64,000 nucleotides of DNA from Agrococcus sp. SGAir0287 (GCF_005484985.1 NZ_CP027942.1:558001-622000), one strand, 5' to 3'; counted from the stretch's first letter, positions 1 to 7,719 are shown. The notes: generated by a model from the letters alone, not told the origin. A program made the numbers and translations.

Positions 1-294
1 ATCGGTCGCATGGCCTGGTTCGGGGAGCGGGGCGGCGTGCCAGTGCTGCTCGTCGCATCGCCCGGGATCGAGCGCGCGCACGAGCGTCTCGCGACGGCGC
101 TCGTGCGGCAGCCGGGATTCGCGGCCGACGCGCCGCGGCACTGGCGGTCCGGCTACCGCGCCCACCTCACGCTCGGTCCCGCCGTCGTGCCGCCCAGCGG
201 GGCCTGGCTCACCGTGGCGTGCGTCGCCATCGTGCGCCTCGAGGGCCCGCAGGCCGACGTGGAGTCGGTGCTCGCGCCGCCCGATCGAGACTGA
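1..294 (+). CDS. 2H phosphoesterase / 2'-5' RNA ligase family protein, C-terminal part
   Basis: The reading frame is open from the first base, so the gene starts upstream of the window and only the last 97 codons are present. An H-L-T triplet near base 163, inside a hydrophobic strand (AHLTLG), matches the second H-x-T/S motif of the 2H phosphoesterase fold used by 2'-5' RNA ligases and RNA 2',3'-cyclic phosphodiesterases. The first H-x-T motif would lie outside the window, so the assignment rests on one motif and the strand pattern. The substrate cannot be inferred. Confidence 0.6.
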   Translation: MGRMAWFGERGGVPVLLVASPGIERAHERLATALVRQPGFAADAPRHWRSGYRAHLTLGPAVVPPSGAWLTVACVAIVRLEGPQADVESVLAPPDRD

Positions 295-456
295 GCCGAC
301 GGCGTGAACGGCTCGCCCGCCCGAGCCGCGCTCACCGCTCGCGTCCCCCGATCCGTGCGCGATCGCGCGCGCGGGTGGAGGATGCCTCCCACGACGCGCG
401 CCGGCCGGCTCGAGGCCGCGGGGCGTCGTCGCATCGCACCGACGAAGGACGACGAG

Positions 457-1761
457 ATGCCGCGCACGACCGCTCCCGCAGCCGGCGACGCGCCGCCGAT
501 CGCCGCCGTGGTCGTGTCGGCGCCGGAGGGCACGGGCGAGCGGCGCGCCGACCGCCGCACCGGCGCGCAGCCGCGCTCGGCGCCGCTGCGCCGCATGCTC
601 GCGTTCGGGCGACCGCCACGCGTCATGGGCGTCGACGTCGCACGCGGCGTCGCGATCGTCGGCATGATCGGCGCCCACGTCGGCGTCACGCAGGCGTTCG
701 ACTGGGCGCGCGTCGAGACGTGGACCGACGTCGTCCACGGACGCTCCTCGCTGCTGTTCGCGCTCGTCGCCGGCATCTCGATCGCGTTGCTCACGGGTGG
801 CAGACGCACGCCCGAGGTCGACGACCTGCCCCGCATCCGACTCGGGCTCGTCGGTCGCGGCGCCGTGGTCTTCGCGATCGGCTGCGTGCTCGAGCTCGTC
901 GGCACGGGCATCGCCGTCGTGCTCACCGTCTACGGCATCCTCTTCGTCGCCATCATCCCGTTCCTGCGGTGGCGGCGCCGGTCGCTGTGGATCGCCGCGG
1001 GCGCGCTCGCGCTCCTCGGTCCGCTGCTGCTGGCGATCGTGCGCATCTTGTCGATCGACGCGTATGGCGAGGGGATCGGCCTCGTGCTCGGCACCTACCC
1101 CGTGACCGTGTGGATGCCGTTCCTGCTCGCGGGGCTCGCGATCGGCCGCAGCGACCTGCTGCGCCTGCGCACGGCGGTCGCGCTCCTCGTCGGAGGCGCG
1201 GTGCTCTGCGGCATCGGCTACGGCACGGCGGCGCTCGTCGCGGACCCGGTCGACGCCCTCGCCGCGGCATCGGCGGCGGACGAGGCCGGACGGGCGCAGC
1301 CGACGCCCGAGGAGGTCGCGGCGATGCCGTATCCGGAGCAGCTCGCGGCCGTCGCCGACCCGATGCGGGTGGTCTCCGCCGTGGTCGACGTCGCGCCCCA
1401 CTCCGGCGGCACGCTCGAGATCCTCGGGTCGGGCGGGCTCGCCGCGGCGATCGTCGGGGCCGGCCTGCTGCTGTCCCGACCGCTGCGCTGGGTGCTGCTG
1501 CCGCTCGCGGCGATGGGCAGCATGCCGCTCACCGCCTACGCGGCGCAGATCGTGGTCATCGCGCTCGTCGGCGGCCTGTCGGCGACGGCGGCCATGGAAG
1601 GAGCCATGTGGCAGGCGCTGACGCTCGGGCTGCTGGTGGCGGCGACCGTCTGGCTCGCGTTCGTCGGGACTGGTCCGCTCGAGCGGCTCACGCGCCGTGC
1701 ATCCGCATGGATGGCGGGGACGGCGGGCGGGCAGCGCGCGGGCGCACGCGTGCGACGGTGA
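457..1761 (+). CDS. Polytopic membrane protein of the DUF1624/DUF418 (HGSNAT-like) type
   Basis: A 434-residue protein with about ten hydrophobic segments. The first begins right after the motif MGVDVARGVAIVGMIGAHVG, the typical opening (R-x-x-G-x-D-x-x-R-G) of DUF418 and heparan-alpha-glucosaminide N-acetyltransferase-like proteins, which are thought to move acyl groups across membranes. A GTG at 304 would add 51 residues, but the ATG at 457 has a good ribosome site (GAAGGA, 7-8 bases upstream) and is preferred. The donor and acceptor are unknown, and the neighbours give no clue. Confidence 0.7.
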   Translation: MPRTTAPAAGDAPPIAAVVVSAPEGTGERRADRRTGAQPRSAPLRRMLAFGRPPRVMGVDVARGVAIVGMIGAHVGVTQAFDWARVETWTDVVHGRSSLLFALVAGISIALLTGGRRTPEVDDLPRIRLGLVGRGAVVFAIGCVLELVGTGIAVVLTVYGILFVAIIPFLRWRRRSLWIAAGALALLGPLLLAIVRILSIDAYGEGIGLVLGTYPVTVWMPFLLAGLAIGRSDLLRLRTAVALLVGGAVLCGIGYGTAALVADPVDALAAASAADEAGRAQPTPEEVAAMPYPEQLAAVADPMRVVSAVVDVAPHSGGTLEILGSGGLAAAIVGAGLLLSRPLRWVLLPLAAMGSMPLTAYAAQIVVIALVGGLSATAAMEGAMWQALTLGLLVAATVWLAFVGTGPLERLTRRASAWMAGTAGGQRAGARVRR

Positions 1762-1800
1762 GGCTCGGCGGCGCCGCGTCGGGCGGCGACGCGCTGCCTG

Positions 1801-2523
1801 CTAGATGCGGTCGGGCGAGGCGGCGTGCGGTGCGAGCACCGTGACGTCGGCGTGCCGGTCGAACCGGTAGCCGGCGCCGCGGACCGTGCGCACGATGTCC
1901 GACCAGGCGCCCAGCTTGGAACGCAGGCGACGCACGTGCACGTCGATGGTGCGCTCGTTGGGGCGCGCCTCGTCGTCGGCATCCGGCCACAGCGCGTCGA
2001 TGATCTCGGTGCGCTCGACCGTGCGGCCCTCGCGGAGCACGATGAACTGCAGCAGCTCGAACTCCTTGTACGTGAGCGGGGCGATGTCGTCGCCGATCGC
2101 CACGCGCTTGCGCGAGAGGTCGATCGTGACGTCGAGCGCGGGCTCCTCGGTGGGCGTCTCGGCCTTGCGCAGCGACGGGTCGTGCAGCGCGCGACGCACG
2201 ACGTCGACGTCGCGCCCGCCGACGCCGGCGGGGGCGAGGGCGACGGCGGCGTGCGTCTGCGCCGAGGGCGACAGCCGCGCGGTGAGGCGCTTCAGCTCGG
2301 TGACGAGCTCGGCGAGCTCGATGCCGTCGGCCTCCGACGCGTCCTCGCCGAGGCCGACGTAGAGCACGAAGCCGCGCGCCTCGGTGCCGGCAGGCACGGC
2401 GCGGACGGGGGAGCGACGAGCGGGTGCCTCGGTCGCGGCGGGCTGCGGCGAGAGGGCGAGGTTGCCGTCGGTCGGGGCGGTGGCGGACTGCTTGGACTGG
2501 ATGTGGGTGATGGCGATGGACAT
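1801..2523 (-). CDS. Winged-helix transcriptional regulator (OmpR/PhoB-type DNA-binding domain, no classical receiver)
   Basis: 240 residues. The C-terminal half is a clear OmpR-type winged helix: PLTYKEFELLQFIVLREGR, then a recognition segment with NERTIDVHVRRLRSKLG, then TVRGAGYRF. The N-terminal half, which would be a receiver in a response regulator, lacks the DD, phosphorylatable D and K pattern. It looks like a short unrelated domain with an RGFVLYVGLGEDAS stretch. The ATG at 2523 is preceded by GGAAGG; an upstream in-frame ATG at 2568 lacks one. A small leaderless ORF lies 165 bases upstream on the same strand. DNA binding is well supported; the signal is unknown. Confidence 0.8.
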   Translation of the reverse strand: MSIAITHIQSKQSATAPTDGNLALSPQPAATEAPARRSPVRAVPAGTEARGFVLYVGLGEDASEADGIELAELVTELKRLTARLSPSAQTHAAVALAPAGVGGRDVDVVRRALHDPSLRKAETPTEEPALDVTIDLSRKRVAIGDDIAPLTYKEFELLQFIVLREGRTVERTEIIDALWPDADDEARPNERTIDVHVRRLRSKLGAWSDIVRTVRGAGYRFDRHADVTVLAPHAASPDRI

Positions 2524-2688
2524 CGCGATGCCTTCCGGGGGAGCGTGCGACCGACGTCGGTCTCGCACGCGGTGCGTCGAGGTTCTGCGGACCCGAGGAT
2601 GCTCGGGCGAGCGGCTCGCAGGAGAGCGCTCAGCGCTGGCGGCAGCGGTGCTGCGGCGAGCGGGCGGAGGTGCGGGGCGGAACGAGCC

Positions 2689-2784
2689 TCACGCGCACAT
2701 TCGACACATGGCGACGGCCGGCATCATCATGCCGGCATCTCCCTTGGCCACAGGCGTGGTCGAGAGAGCGAAGGTCGTCGTCAT
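2689..2784 (-). CDS. Candidate leaderless 31-residue ORF upstream of the winged-helix gene
   Basis: This ORF starts with ATG seven bases after a -10-like AAGGAT and ends with TGA. It encodes a peptide starting MTTTFALSTTPVAKGD, with an internal MMM and ending M-C-R-M-C-A. The position relative to the promoter would put the transcription start at or next to the ATG, giving a leaderless message. Short leaderless ORFs with terminal cysteines occur in actinobacteria upstream of regulated genes, so a leader-peptide role for the downstream regulator is possible. Function is unknown, and conservation has not been checked. Confidence 0.35.
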   Translation of the reverse strand: MTTTFALSTTPVAKGDAGMMMPAVAMCRMCA

Positions 2785-2791
2785 GCGCACG

Positions 2792-2821
2792 ATCCTTGCA
2801 GCAGACGCGCGAATCCGTCAA
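2792..2821 (-). promoter_or_regulatory. Putative promoter of the small ORF / winged-helix unit
   Basis: Read on the minus strand: TTGACG (-35, bases 2821-2816), an 18-base spacer, then AAGGAT (-10, bases 2797-2792). The ATG of the 31-residue ORF follows seven bases later. The -35 is one mismatch from consensus. Confidence 0.45.
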
Positions 2822-2897
2822 CACGGGCGTGCCCCGTGCATGACGAAGTGTGACGTCGCGGAGCGTCGTCGGCGCCGACCCGGCGCGGAATCGTTGC

Positions 2898-3011
2898 GAG
2901 GTGCGGTTGCTGCATCCAGGTGCCGTCGCATCAGCACCTCGGTGCAGCGACCGCACCTCGGAACGGTCCGGCAGGCAGGAGGCGCACCGCAGCGCAGCGA
3001 CCGCACCTCGG
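2898..3011. repeat. Nested hairpin with an extra direct copy of one arm, downstream of upp
   Basis: Arms GAGGTGCGGTTGCTGCA (2898-2914) and TGCAGCGACCGCACCTC (2943-2959) pair over 17 bases with one G-T position. Between them AGGTGC (2918-2923) pairs with GCACCT (2934-2939), giving a long stem with small bulges. An 18-base copy, GCAGCGACCGCACCTCGG, occurs at 2944-2961 and again at 2994-3011. The block follows the 3' end of upp on the minus strand and may serve as its terminator. The rest of the 2524-3044 gap holds the small ORF and its promoter; I see nothing else in it. Confidence 0.6.
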
Positions 3012-3044
3012 GGCGCTCGGGCGCCCGCGGAGCACCGCGGCTGG

Positions 3045-3680
3045 TCAGTCGACCGTGCCGTAGAGGCGGTCGCCCGCGTCGCCGAGGCCGGGCACGATGT
3101 AGCCCTGCTCGTTCAGTCGCTCATCGAGGGCGCCGAGCACGAGCGTCACGTCGTGCCCCTCGACCTCGCGCTCCACGCGCTCGATGCCCTCGGGCGCCCC
3201 GAGGATGCAGATCGCCGTGACGTCGACCGCGCCGCGCTCGAAGAGGAAGTGGATGGCGGCGGCGAGCGAGCCGCCCGTCGCGAGCATGGGATCGAGCACG
3301 AAGCACTGGCGGTCCGACAGGTCGTCGGGCAGACGCTCGGCGTACGTGTACGGCTGCAGCGTCTCCTCGTTGCGCGCCATGCCGAGGAAGCCGACCTCGG
3401 CGGTCGGCAGCAGCTGCATGAGGCCGTCGAGCATCCCGAGGCCCGCGCGCAGGATGGGCACGACGAGCGGACGCGGCTCGGCGATCGCGACGCCGGTCGT
3501 CGACGTCACGGGCGTCTCGATCGCCTTCTCGACGACGCGCACGTTCCGCGTCGCCTCGTAGGCGAGCAGCGTCATGAGCTCGTTGGTCAGCGCGCGGAAG
3601 GTCGGCGAGGGCGTCTCGCGATCCCGCAGCACCGTGAGCTTGTGCGTGATGAGCGGATGGTCGGCCACGTGCACTCGCAT
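3045..3680 (-). CDS. upp: Uracil phosphoribosyltransferase
   Basis: 211 residues, full family length. It converts uracil and phosphoribosyl pyrophosphate to UMP in pyrimidine salvage. Family signatures are present: [10 protein letters not shown] in the middle, and the PRPP-binding loop [15 protein letters not shown], followed by [11 protein letters not shown]. The C-terminus ends [10 protein letters not shown] as in other Upp proteins. A TAGCCT -10 element six bases upstream of the ATG suggests a leaderless message. It is divergent from tadA, with 40 bases between the starts. Confidence 0.95.
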   Translation of the reverse strand: MRVHVADHPLITHKLTVLRDRETPSPTFRALTNELMTLLAYEATRNVRVVEKAIETPVTSTTGVAIAEPRPLVVPILRAGLGMLDGLMQLLPTAEVGFLGMARNEETLQPYTYAERLPDDLSDRQCFVLDPMLATGGSLAAAIHFLFERGAVDVTAICILGAPEGIERVEREVEGHDVTLVLGALDERLNEQGYIVPGLGDAGDRLYGTVD

Positions 3681-3686
3681 AGGCTC

Positions 3687-3692
3687 AGGCTA
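3687..3692 (-). promoter_or_regulatory. Leaderless-type -10 element of upp
   Basis: TAGCCT on the minus strand, six bases before the upp ATG (3680). It is an example of the TANNNT-N6/7-start arrangement found in front of many genes in this window. Its T-A (3691-3692) is also the start of TACCGAT on the plus strand, facing tadA. Confidence 0.5.
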
Positions 3693-3720
3693 CCGATCGC
3701 GAGGACAGGCAGGAGCGCGC

Positions 3721-4188
3721 GTGCGGCACGCACCGAAGCACGAGGCGTGGATGCGGCTCGCGATCGCGCAGGCGCAGGCGGCGAGCGCCGAGCACGACGA
3801 CGTGCCCGTCGGCGCCGTCGTCGTCGGTCCCGACGGCACCGTGCTCGCGACCGGCCGCAACGAGCGCGAGCTGCACGCGGATCCCACGGCGCACGCCGAG
3901 GTCGTCGCGATGCGCGCCGCCGCGGCGGTGCGCCGCGACTGGCACCTCGACGACTGCACGCTCGTCGTGACGCTCGAGCCGTGCCCGATGTGCGCGGGCG
4001 CGATCCTCGCCGCCCGCATCCCCCGCGTCGTCTTCGGCGCGTGGGACGAGAAGGCGGGTGCGGCGGGCAGCGTGCTCGACGTGCTGCGCGAGCGGCGTCT
4101 CCCGCAGCGTGCGGAGGTGGTCGCGGGCGTGCTCGAGGCCGAGTGCGCCGCGCTCCTCACGGGGTTCTTCGGCGAGCGCCGCGCGTAG
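3721..4188 (+). CDS. tadA: tRNA-specific adenosine deaminase
   Basis: 155 residues from the GTG at 3721, which follows CAGGAG by five bases. The frame stays open for about 50 codons upstream, but conserved sequence starts here (HEAWMRLAIAQA). The zinc site of the cytidine/adenosine deaminase fold is complete: H-A-E around residue 58, with the catalytic glutamate, and P-C-P-M-C about thirty residues later. TadA makes inosine at the wobble base of tRNA-Arg(ACG). It is divergent from upp. Confidence 0.93.
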   Translation: MRHAPKHEAWMRLAIAQAQAASAEHDDVPVGAVVVGPDGTVLATGRNERELHADPTAHAEVVAMRAAAAVRRDWHLDDCTLVVTLEPCPMCAGAILAARIPRVVFGAWDEKAGAAGSVLDVLRERRLPQRAEVVAGVLEAECAALLTGFFGERRA

Positions 4189-4203
4189 GCGCGCCAGGAG
4201 GCG

Positions 4204-4731
4204 TCACGGCTGCGCGAGGGCCTGCTGCAGCGTACGGATGTGCTCGCCCAGCGCGCCCGAGGCGAGCAGCCCCGCGCCGAGCGGGCCGGATGCGTCGGCG
4301 CCGAGCGCCGGCAGCCGCCGCAGCGCGGCGCGCACGTCGTCGTCCATGTGCGCGAGCTGCCACGCGCGCTCGCGATCCCCGGCGCCGGGCGACGCGAGCT
4401 CGGCCGCGACGGCGGCGTAGGCGGCGGCGCCGAGCGCGTGCGCGCCCATGTGCGCGACGCCCGACGCCTGGCCGGCCGCTCGTGCGGCGGCGGCACCTGC
4501 GCGCGTGGACGCGGACGCGGCTGCGCGGCCCGCCTCGAATCGTCGGCGGATCTCGGCCGCGGCGTCGCGCTCGCCGCGTGCGAAGTCCCGGGCGCGCGCG
4601 ATCCCGTCGCGCGCTCGCTCCTCGTCCGGCGCCTCCGCCTCGAGGATCGGCAGCACGCGCTCGGCGCAGTCGGCCGCCCACGCGGCGAGCACGCGGCGAT
4701 CCGCCACGTCGAGCGTCTGCGGGGATGCCAT
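4204..4731 (-). CDS. Imm-5-like putative immunity protein
   Basis: 175 residues, all-helical and alanine-rich, starting MASPQTLDVADRRVLAAWA. The pattern (WAADCAERVLPILE, then a charged ARDFARGE helix, then SGVAHMGAHALGAAAYA) resembles actinobacterial proteins annotated as putative immunity protein (Imm-5-like). No toxin gene is nearby, so the protein is an orphan if the call is right. It is the last gene of a minus-strand group with two membrane proteins and the cation transporter, and converges on tadA. The assignment is from memory of the family pattern. Confidence 0.45.
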   Translation of the reverse strand: MASPQTLDVADRRVLAAWAADCAERVLPILEAEAPDEERARDGIARARDFARGERDAAAEIRRRFEAGRAAASASTRAGAAAARAAGQASGVAHMGAHALGAAAYAAVAAELASPGAGDRERAWQLAHMDDDVRAALRRLPALGADASGPLGAGLLASGALGEHIRTLQQALAQP

Positions 4732-4738
4732 GCGCGCG

Positions 4739-5059
4739 TCAGTCGCGGTCGCGCGGCTGCTCGTCGCCGTGCGAGCGATCCTCCTCGTCGGCCTCGGCGA
4801 GCTCGGGCGGCAGGTCGACGCCCTGCAGCCAGTCCGGCTCGCCAGGCGCCGGCGCCTCGTCGCCGACCTCCTCGCGCTGCTCGCGCTCGAGCCGTGCGGC
4901 GTGCTCGGTCGGGCGCCACACCTCGTCGACGACGCCGAAGCCGCCGGGGATCGTGCCACGCACTCGCTGCCGTTCGCGCTCGCGACGATGCAGGCGCGGC
5001 GCGATCGCGACGAGCACGACGATGCCCGCCGCGAGCACGATCCAGGCGATCCACTCCAT
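4739..5059 (-). CDS. Small single-pass membrane protein, unknown function
   Basis: 106 residues. One N-terminal transmembrane helix (WIAWIVLAAGIVVLVAI, residues 3-19) is followed by a basic stretch (RLHRRERERQRVR) and then a very acidic cytoplasmic tail with PAPGEPDWLQGVDLPPELAE. I do not recognise a family. It ends seven bases before the next minus-strand gene and is likely cotranscribed with it. Confidence 0.65.
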   Translation of the reverse strand: MEWIAWIVLAAGIVVLVAIAPRLHRRERERQRVRGTIPGGFGVVDEVWRPTEHAARLEREQREEVGDEAPAPGEPDWLQGVDLPPELAEADEEDRSHGDEQPRDRD

Positions 5060-5083
5060 GGCTCGACCGACGTCCGTCGCGCC

Positions 5084-5527
5084 TCAGCGCCAGAGCGCGG
5101 CGATGAGCAGGTTGACGACGGCGAGCCCGCCCGCGATGTGGAAGAGCGGCTTCAGCCGCCCGTCGTCGACGACGCCGACGACGCCCTGGCCGCCCGCGAC
5201 CTGCGCGATCCCGCCGTCCGCCGTGGCGACGAGCCCGACGCGCGTGGCCTGGAGGCGTCGCTGGCGCGCGGCCGCCACGAGCGTCACGACGAACACCACG
5301 AGCGCGATCAGCGACTTGATGCCGAGCTTCATGTGGTTCGGGTCGTCGAAGGCGATCTGCAGGCCGTAGAGCACGACGCCCGAGACGATCTGGATGCTCG
5401 CGCCGAGGAACATGAGCCGGAAGCGGAACCCCAGCCTCGCGCGCAGCTGCACGAAGAACGTGCCGACGAGCAGCGAGGCGCCGATGAGGTGCGCCGCGAC
5501 GAACAGGCTGTAGACGAGCTCCATCAT
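5084..5527 (-). CDS. Four-helix integral membrane protein, unknown function
   Basis: 147 residues with four hydrophobic helices (about residues 4-27, 38-57, 67-85 and 128-145). Charged loops include FRFRLMFLGAS and FDDPNHMKLGIKS. The H-L-I-G-A-S in helix one and the N-H-M-K-L pattern recall small haem-type or CopD-like membrane proteins, but this is too weak to name. Two ATGs are adjacent (5527 and 5524). AGGAG sits three or six bases upstream, so the second may be used. It begins six bases after the transporter gene. Confidence 0.65.
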   Translation of the reverse strand: MMELVYSLFVAAHLIGASLLVGTFFVQLRARLGFRFRLMFLGASIQIVSGVVLYGLQIAFDDPNHMKLGIKSLIALVVFVVTLVAAARQRRLQATRVGLVATADGGIAQVAGGQGVVGVVDDGRLKPLFHIAGGLAVVNLLIAALWR

Positions 5528-5533
5528 CCGCTC

Positions 5534-6502
5534 CTAGTTGCCGCTCTGGATGACGATGTGGTCGGTCGACGGCGCGATGTCGGGCCGCGCGACGTAGATG
5601 TCCGGCTCGATGTAGATGACGCGCGCGACGGGCACCGCGTCGCGCACGTGCCGCTCGAGCGCGTCGATCGCCTGCGCGACGTCCTCGACCTTCTGCGTGG
5701 GCGGGAAGGCGACCTTCGCGGCGACCATGAGCTCGTCGGGGCCGAGGTAGAGGGTCTTCATGTGGATGACGGCCTCGACGTGGTCGGAGCCGTTCATCGC
5801 CGCGAGGATGCGCTGGTGGTCGTCGGGCGTCGCGCCCTCGCCGATGAGGAGCGACTTCATCTCGATCGCGAGGATGATCGCGACGACGATGAGCAGCGCG
5901 CCGATCGCGAGCGTGCCGACGGCGTCGAACGTCGGGTCGCCCGTGAGGATCGTGAGGGTCACGGCCGAGAAGGCGAGGACGAGTCCCGTGAGGGCGGCGA
6001 CGTCCTCGAGCAGGATCACGGGCAGCTCGGGCGAGCGCGACGTGCGGATGAAGCGCCACCAGCCGGCCTTGCCGCGCACGGCGTTCGACTCCTTCACAGC
6101 CGTGCGGAGGCTGAACGACTCGAGCACGATCGCGACGCCGAGCACGACGAGCGGCAGCCAGATCCATGCCTCGTCGAGCTCGTGCGGATGCTGCAGCTTG
6201 TCGATGCCCTCGAGGATCGAGAAGAGGCCGCCGACCGAGAAGAGGATGAGGGCGACGACGAACGCCCACACGTACCGCTCGCGACCGTAGCCGAAGGGAT
6301 GCTCCTGGTCGGCCTTGCGCCGCGCGAGGCGCCCGCCGAGCAGCAGGAGCAGCTGGTTCACCGAGTCGGCGAACGAGTGGATCGCCTCCGCGAGCATCGA
6401 CGCCGACCCCGACAGGAGCCATGCGACGAGCTTCGTGATGCCGATCCCCGTGTTCGCGAGGAACGCGGCGATCACCGCCCTCGTGCCATGCGATTCGCTC
6501 AC
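5534..6502 (-). CDS. Cation diffusion facilitator family transporter
   Basis: 322 residues. The six-helix domain carries the family metal-binding patterns: SASMLAEAIHSFADSVNQ in helix two (the H-S-x-x-D site) and a matching D-x-x-G region (TFDAVGTLAIGAL) in helix five. HPFGYGRERYVWAF between helices two and three is the standard CDF motif. A C-terminal domain of about 100 residues follows. The family exports Zn2+, Co2+, Fe2+ or Mn2+ by proton antiport; the metal is not clear here. The GTG start lies six bases after a TATGGT -10 that overlaps the proC promoter. Confidence 0.9.
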   Translation of the reverse strand: MSESHGTRAVIAAFLANTGIGITKLVAWLLSGSASMLAEAIHSFADSVNQLLLLLGGRLARRKADQEHPFGYGRERYVWAFVVALILFSVGGLFSILEGIDKLQHPHELDEAWIWLPLVVLGVAIVLESFSLRTAVKESNAVRGKAGWWRFIRTSRSPELPVILLEDVAALTGLVLAFSAVTLTILTGDPTFDAVGTLAIGALLIVVAIILAIEMKSLLIGEGATPDDHQRILAAMNGSDHVEAVIHMKTLYLGPDELMVAAKVAFPPTQKVEDVAQAIDALERHVRDAVPVARVIYIEPDIYVARPDIAPSTDHIVIQSGN

Positions 6503-6508
6503 GGGCCC

Positions 6509-6518
6509 ACCATACGCT
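6509..6518. promoter_or_regulatory. Overlapping divergent -10 elements of the CDF transporter and proC
   Basis: The minus-strand hexamer TATGGT (6514-6509) stands six bases before the GTG of the transporter. The plus-strand hexamer TACGCT (6513-6518) stands seven bases before the proC ATG. The two share the T-A pair at 6513-6514, the position that is melted in open complexes. Both genes therefore look leaderless and driven from one symmetric site. Confidence 0.55.
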
Positions 6519-6525
6519 GGAGCGC

Positions 6526-7371
6526 ATGAGCACCTCCCTGCCGTCCATCGCCATCCTCGGAGCCGGATCGATGGGAGGCGCGATCCTCGCAGGGCTCGCC
6601 GCCGACGGCTCGGCGGCGTCGCTCACGGCGACGAACCGCACGCGGGCGAAGGCGGAGGCGGCGAGCGCCCAGGGCGTGCGCTCGATCGCGCTCGAGGACG
6701 AGCCGGACGGCAACGTCGCGGCGGCGGCGGAGGCCGACGTCGTCGTCGTGGGCGTGAAGCCCGCCATGGTCGCGGAACTGCTGAGCGAGATCGCCCCCGC
6801 GCTGCGCCCGGGCGCCATCGTCGTGTCGCTCGCCGTCGGCACGACGTGCGCCGCGATGGAGGCGCTGCTGCCCGAGTCGGTCGCGGTGGCGCGCGCGATG
6901 CCGAACACGCCGAGCCACGTCGGCCGCGGCGTGACGGGCGTGGCGGGCGGCGCCCGCGCGACCGACGAGCAGGTCGCGCTCGCCGCATCCGTCTTCGAGG
7001 TCGTCGGCGAGGTGCTCGTCGTCGACGAGTCGCAGATCGACGCGCTCTCGACGATCTCCGGGTCCGGTCCGGCGTACGTCTTCCTGCTCATGGAGGCGCT
7101 CACGGGTACCGCGGAGCGGCTCGGCTTCTCGCCGCAGCAGGCCGCGACGATGGTGCAGGAGACGTTCGCGGGCGCGAGCGCGCTCCTCGCCGACGCGAGG
7201 GAGCGCGAGCCGGGCATCGAGCCCGCCGAGCTGCGCCGCCGCGTGACGAGTCCGAAGGGCACGACGGAGCAGGCGGTCGCCGTGCTGCAGGACGCCGACC
7301 TCGGCGCGCTCTTCGACCGCGCGACGGCGGCGGCCGCGGCGCGCGCGGCGGAGATCGCCGCGGGCCGCTAG
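6526..7371 (+). CDS. proC: Pyrroline-5-carboxylate reductase
   Basis: 281 residues. The N-terminal Rossmann motif is AILGAGSMGGAILAGL. VVGVKPAMV and RAMPNTPSHVGRGVTG follow, and the C-terminal proline-binding signature spans SGSGPAYVFLLMEAL to VTSPKGTTEQAV. It catalyses the last step of proline synthesis, using NAD(P)H. The start is ATG 6526, seven bases after TACGCT. In mycobacteria proC also lies close upstream of the bS22 gene, as here (bS22 at 11.06 kb). Confidence 0.95.
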   Translation: MSTSLPSIAILGAGSMGGAILAGLAADGSAASLTATNRTRAKAEAASAQGVRSIALEDEPDGNVAAAAEADVVVVGVKPAMVAELLSEIAPALRPGAIVVSLAVGTTCAAMEALLPESVAVARAMPNTPSHVGRGVTGVAGGARATDEQVALAASVFEVVGEVLVVDESQIDALSTISGSGPAYVFLLMEALTGTAERLGFSPQQAATMVQETFAGASALLADAREREPGIEPAELRRRVTSPKGTTEQAVAVLQDADLGALFDRATAAAAARAAEIAAGR

Positions 7372-7412
7372 CCGGGCCGAGCGCCGCTCGACGCGGTCCG
7401 CGAGCACGACCA

Positions 7413-7682
7413 CCGGCCCTCGAGGTGCGAGCGCAGCGAGGTTCGAGAGGGCGCTCGCCTGAGCGCCCGGACGCGGGGCGGGCGCGTGCCGCCTTCGAGG
7501 CTCGCTCCGCTCGCACCTCCATGACCGGCCCTCGAGGTGCGAGCGCAGCGAGCCTCGAAAGGGTCCCGCCCGGGCGTTCGAGGTGCGGCGCGAGAGCGGG
7601 CACCTTCGAGGCTCGTTGCACTCGCACCTCAGAGAGCGGGTATGCGCGGCACCCTTCGAGGCTCGCTGCGCTCGCACCTCAG
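7413..7682. repeat. Array of five palindromic intergenic repeats (family B)
   Basis: A roughly 30-40-base motif with core CGAGGTGCGAGCGCAGCGAG occurs five times between the convergent 3' ends of proC and ychJ. Forward copies are at 7413-7452 and 7525-7566; reverse copies are at 7491-7520, 7601-7632 and 7651-7682. Each has its own GAGCGCAGCGAGC-type dyad, and opposite copies can pair over more than 25 bases. The same family returns at 58.0-58.5 kb. It may act as a bidirectional terminator or be a REP/MITE-like element. Apart from these copies the gap 7372-7719 holds nothing I recognise. Confidence 0.85.
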
Positions 7683-7719
7683 GGAGCGGTCAGAGGACGA
7701 GCTCCCAGCAGCCCCGACC

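Noticed and set aside
2689..2784. A classical polycysteine leader peptide of a sulfur operon
   Set aside because: There are only two separated cysteines and the downstream gene is a DNA-binding protein, not a sulfur gene. Kept only as a candidate mini-ORF.
2850..5369. An 839-codon plus-strand frame over upp and the small membrane genes
   Set aside because: The translation is arginine/alanine-rich with no domain pattern and is antisense to upp.
3690..7262. A 1190-codon open frame on the minus strand
   Set aside because: It runs antisense to, or in another frame of, tadA, the CDF transporter and proC, all with clear domains. Long false frames are expected at this GC content.
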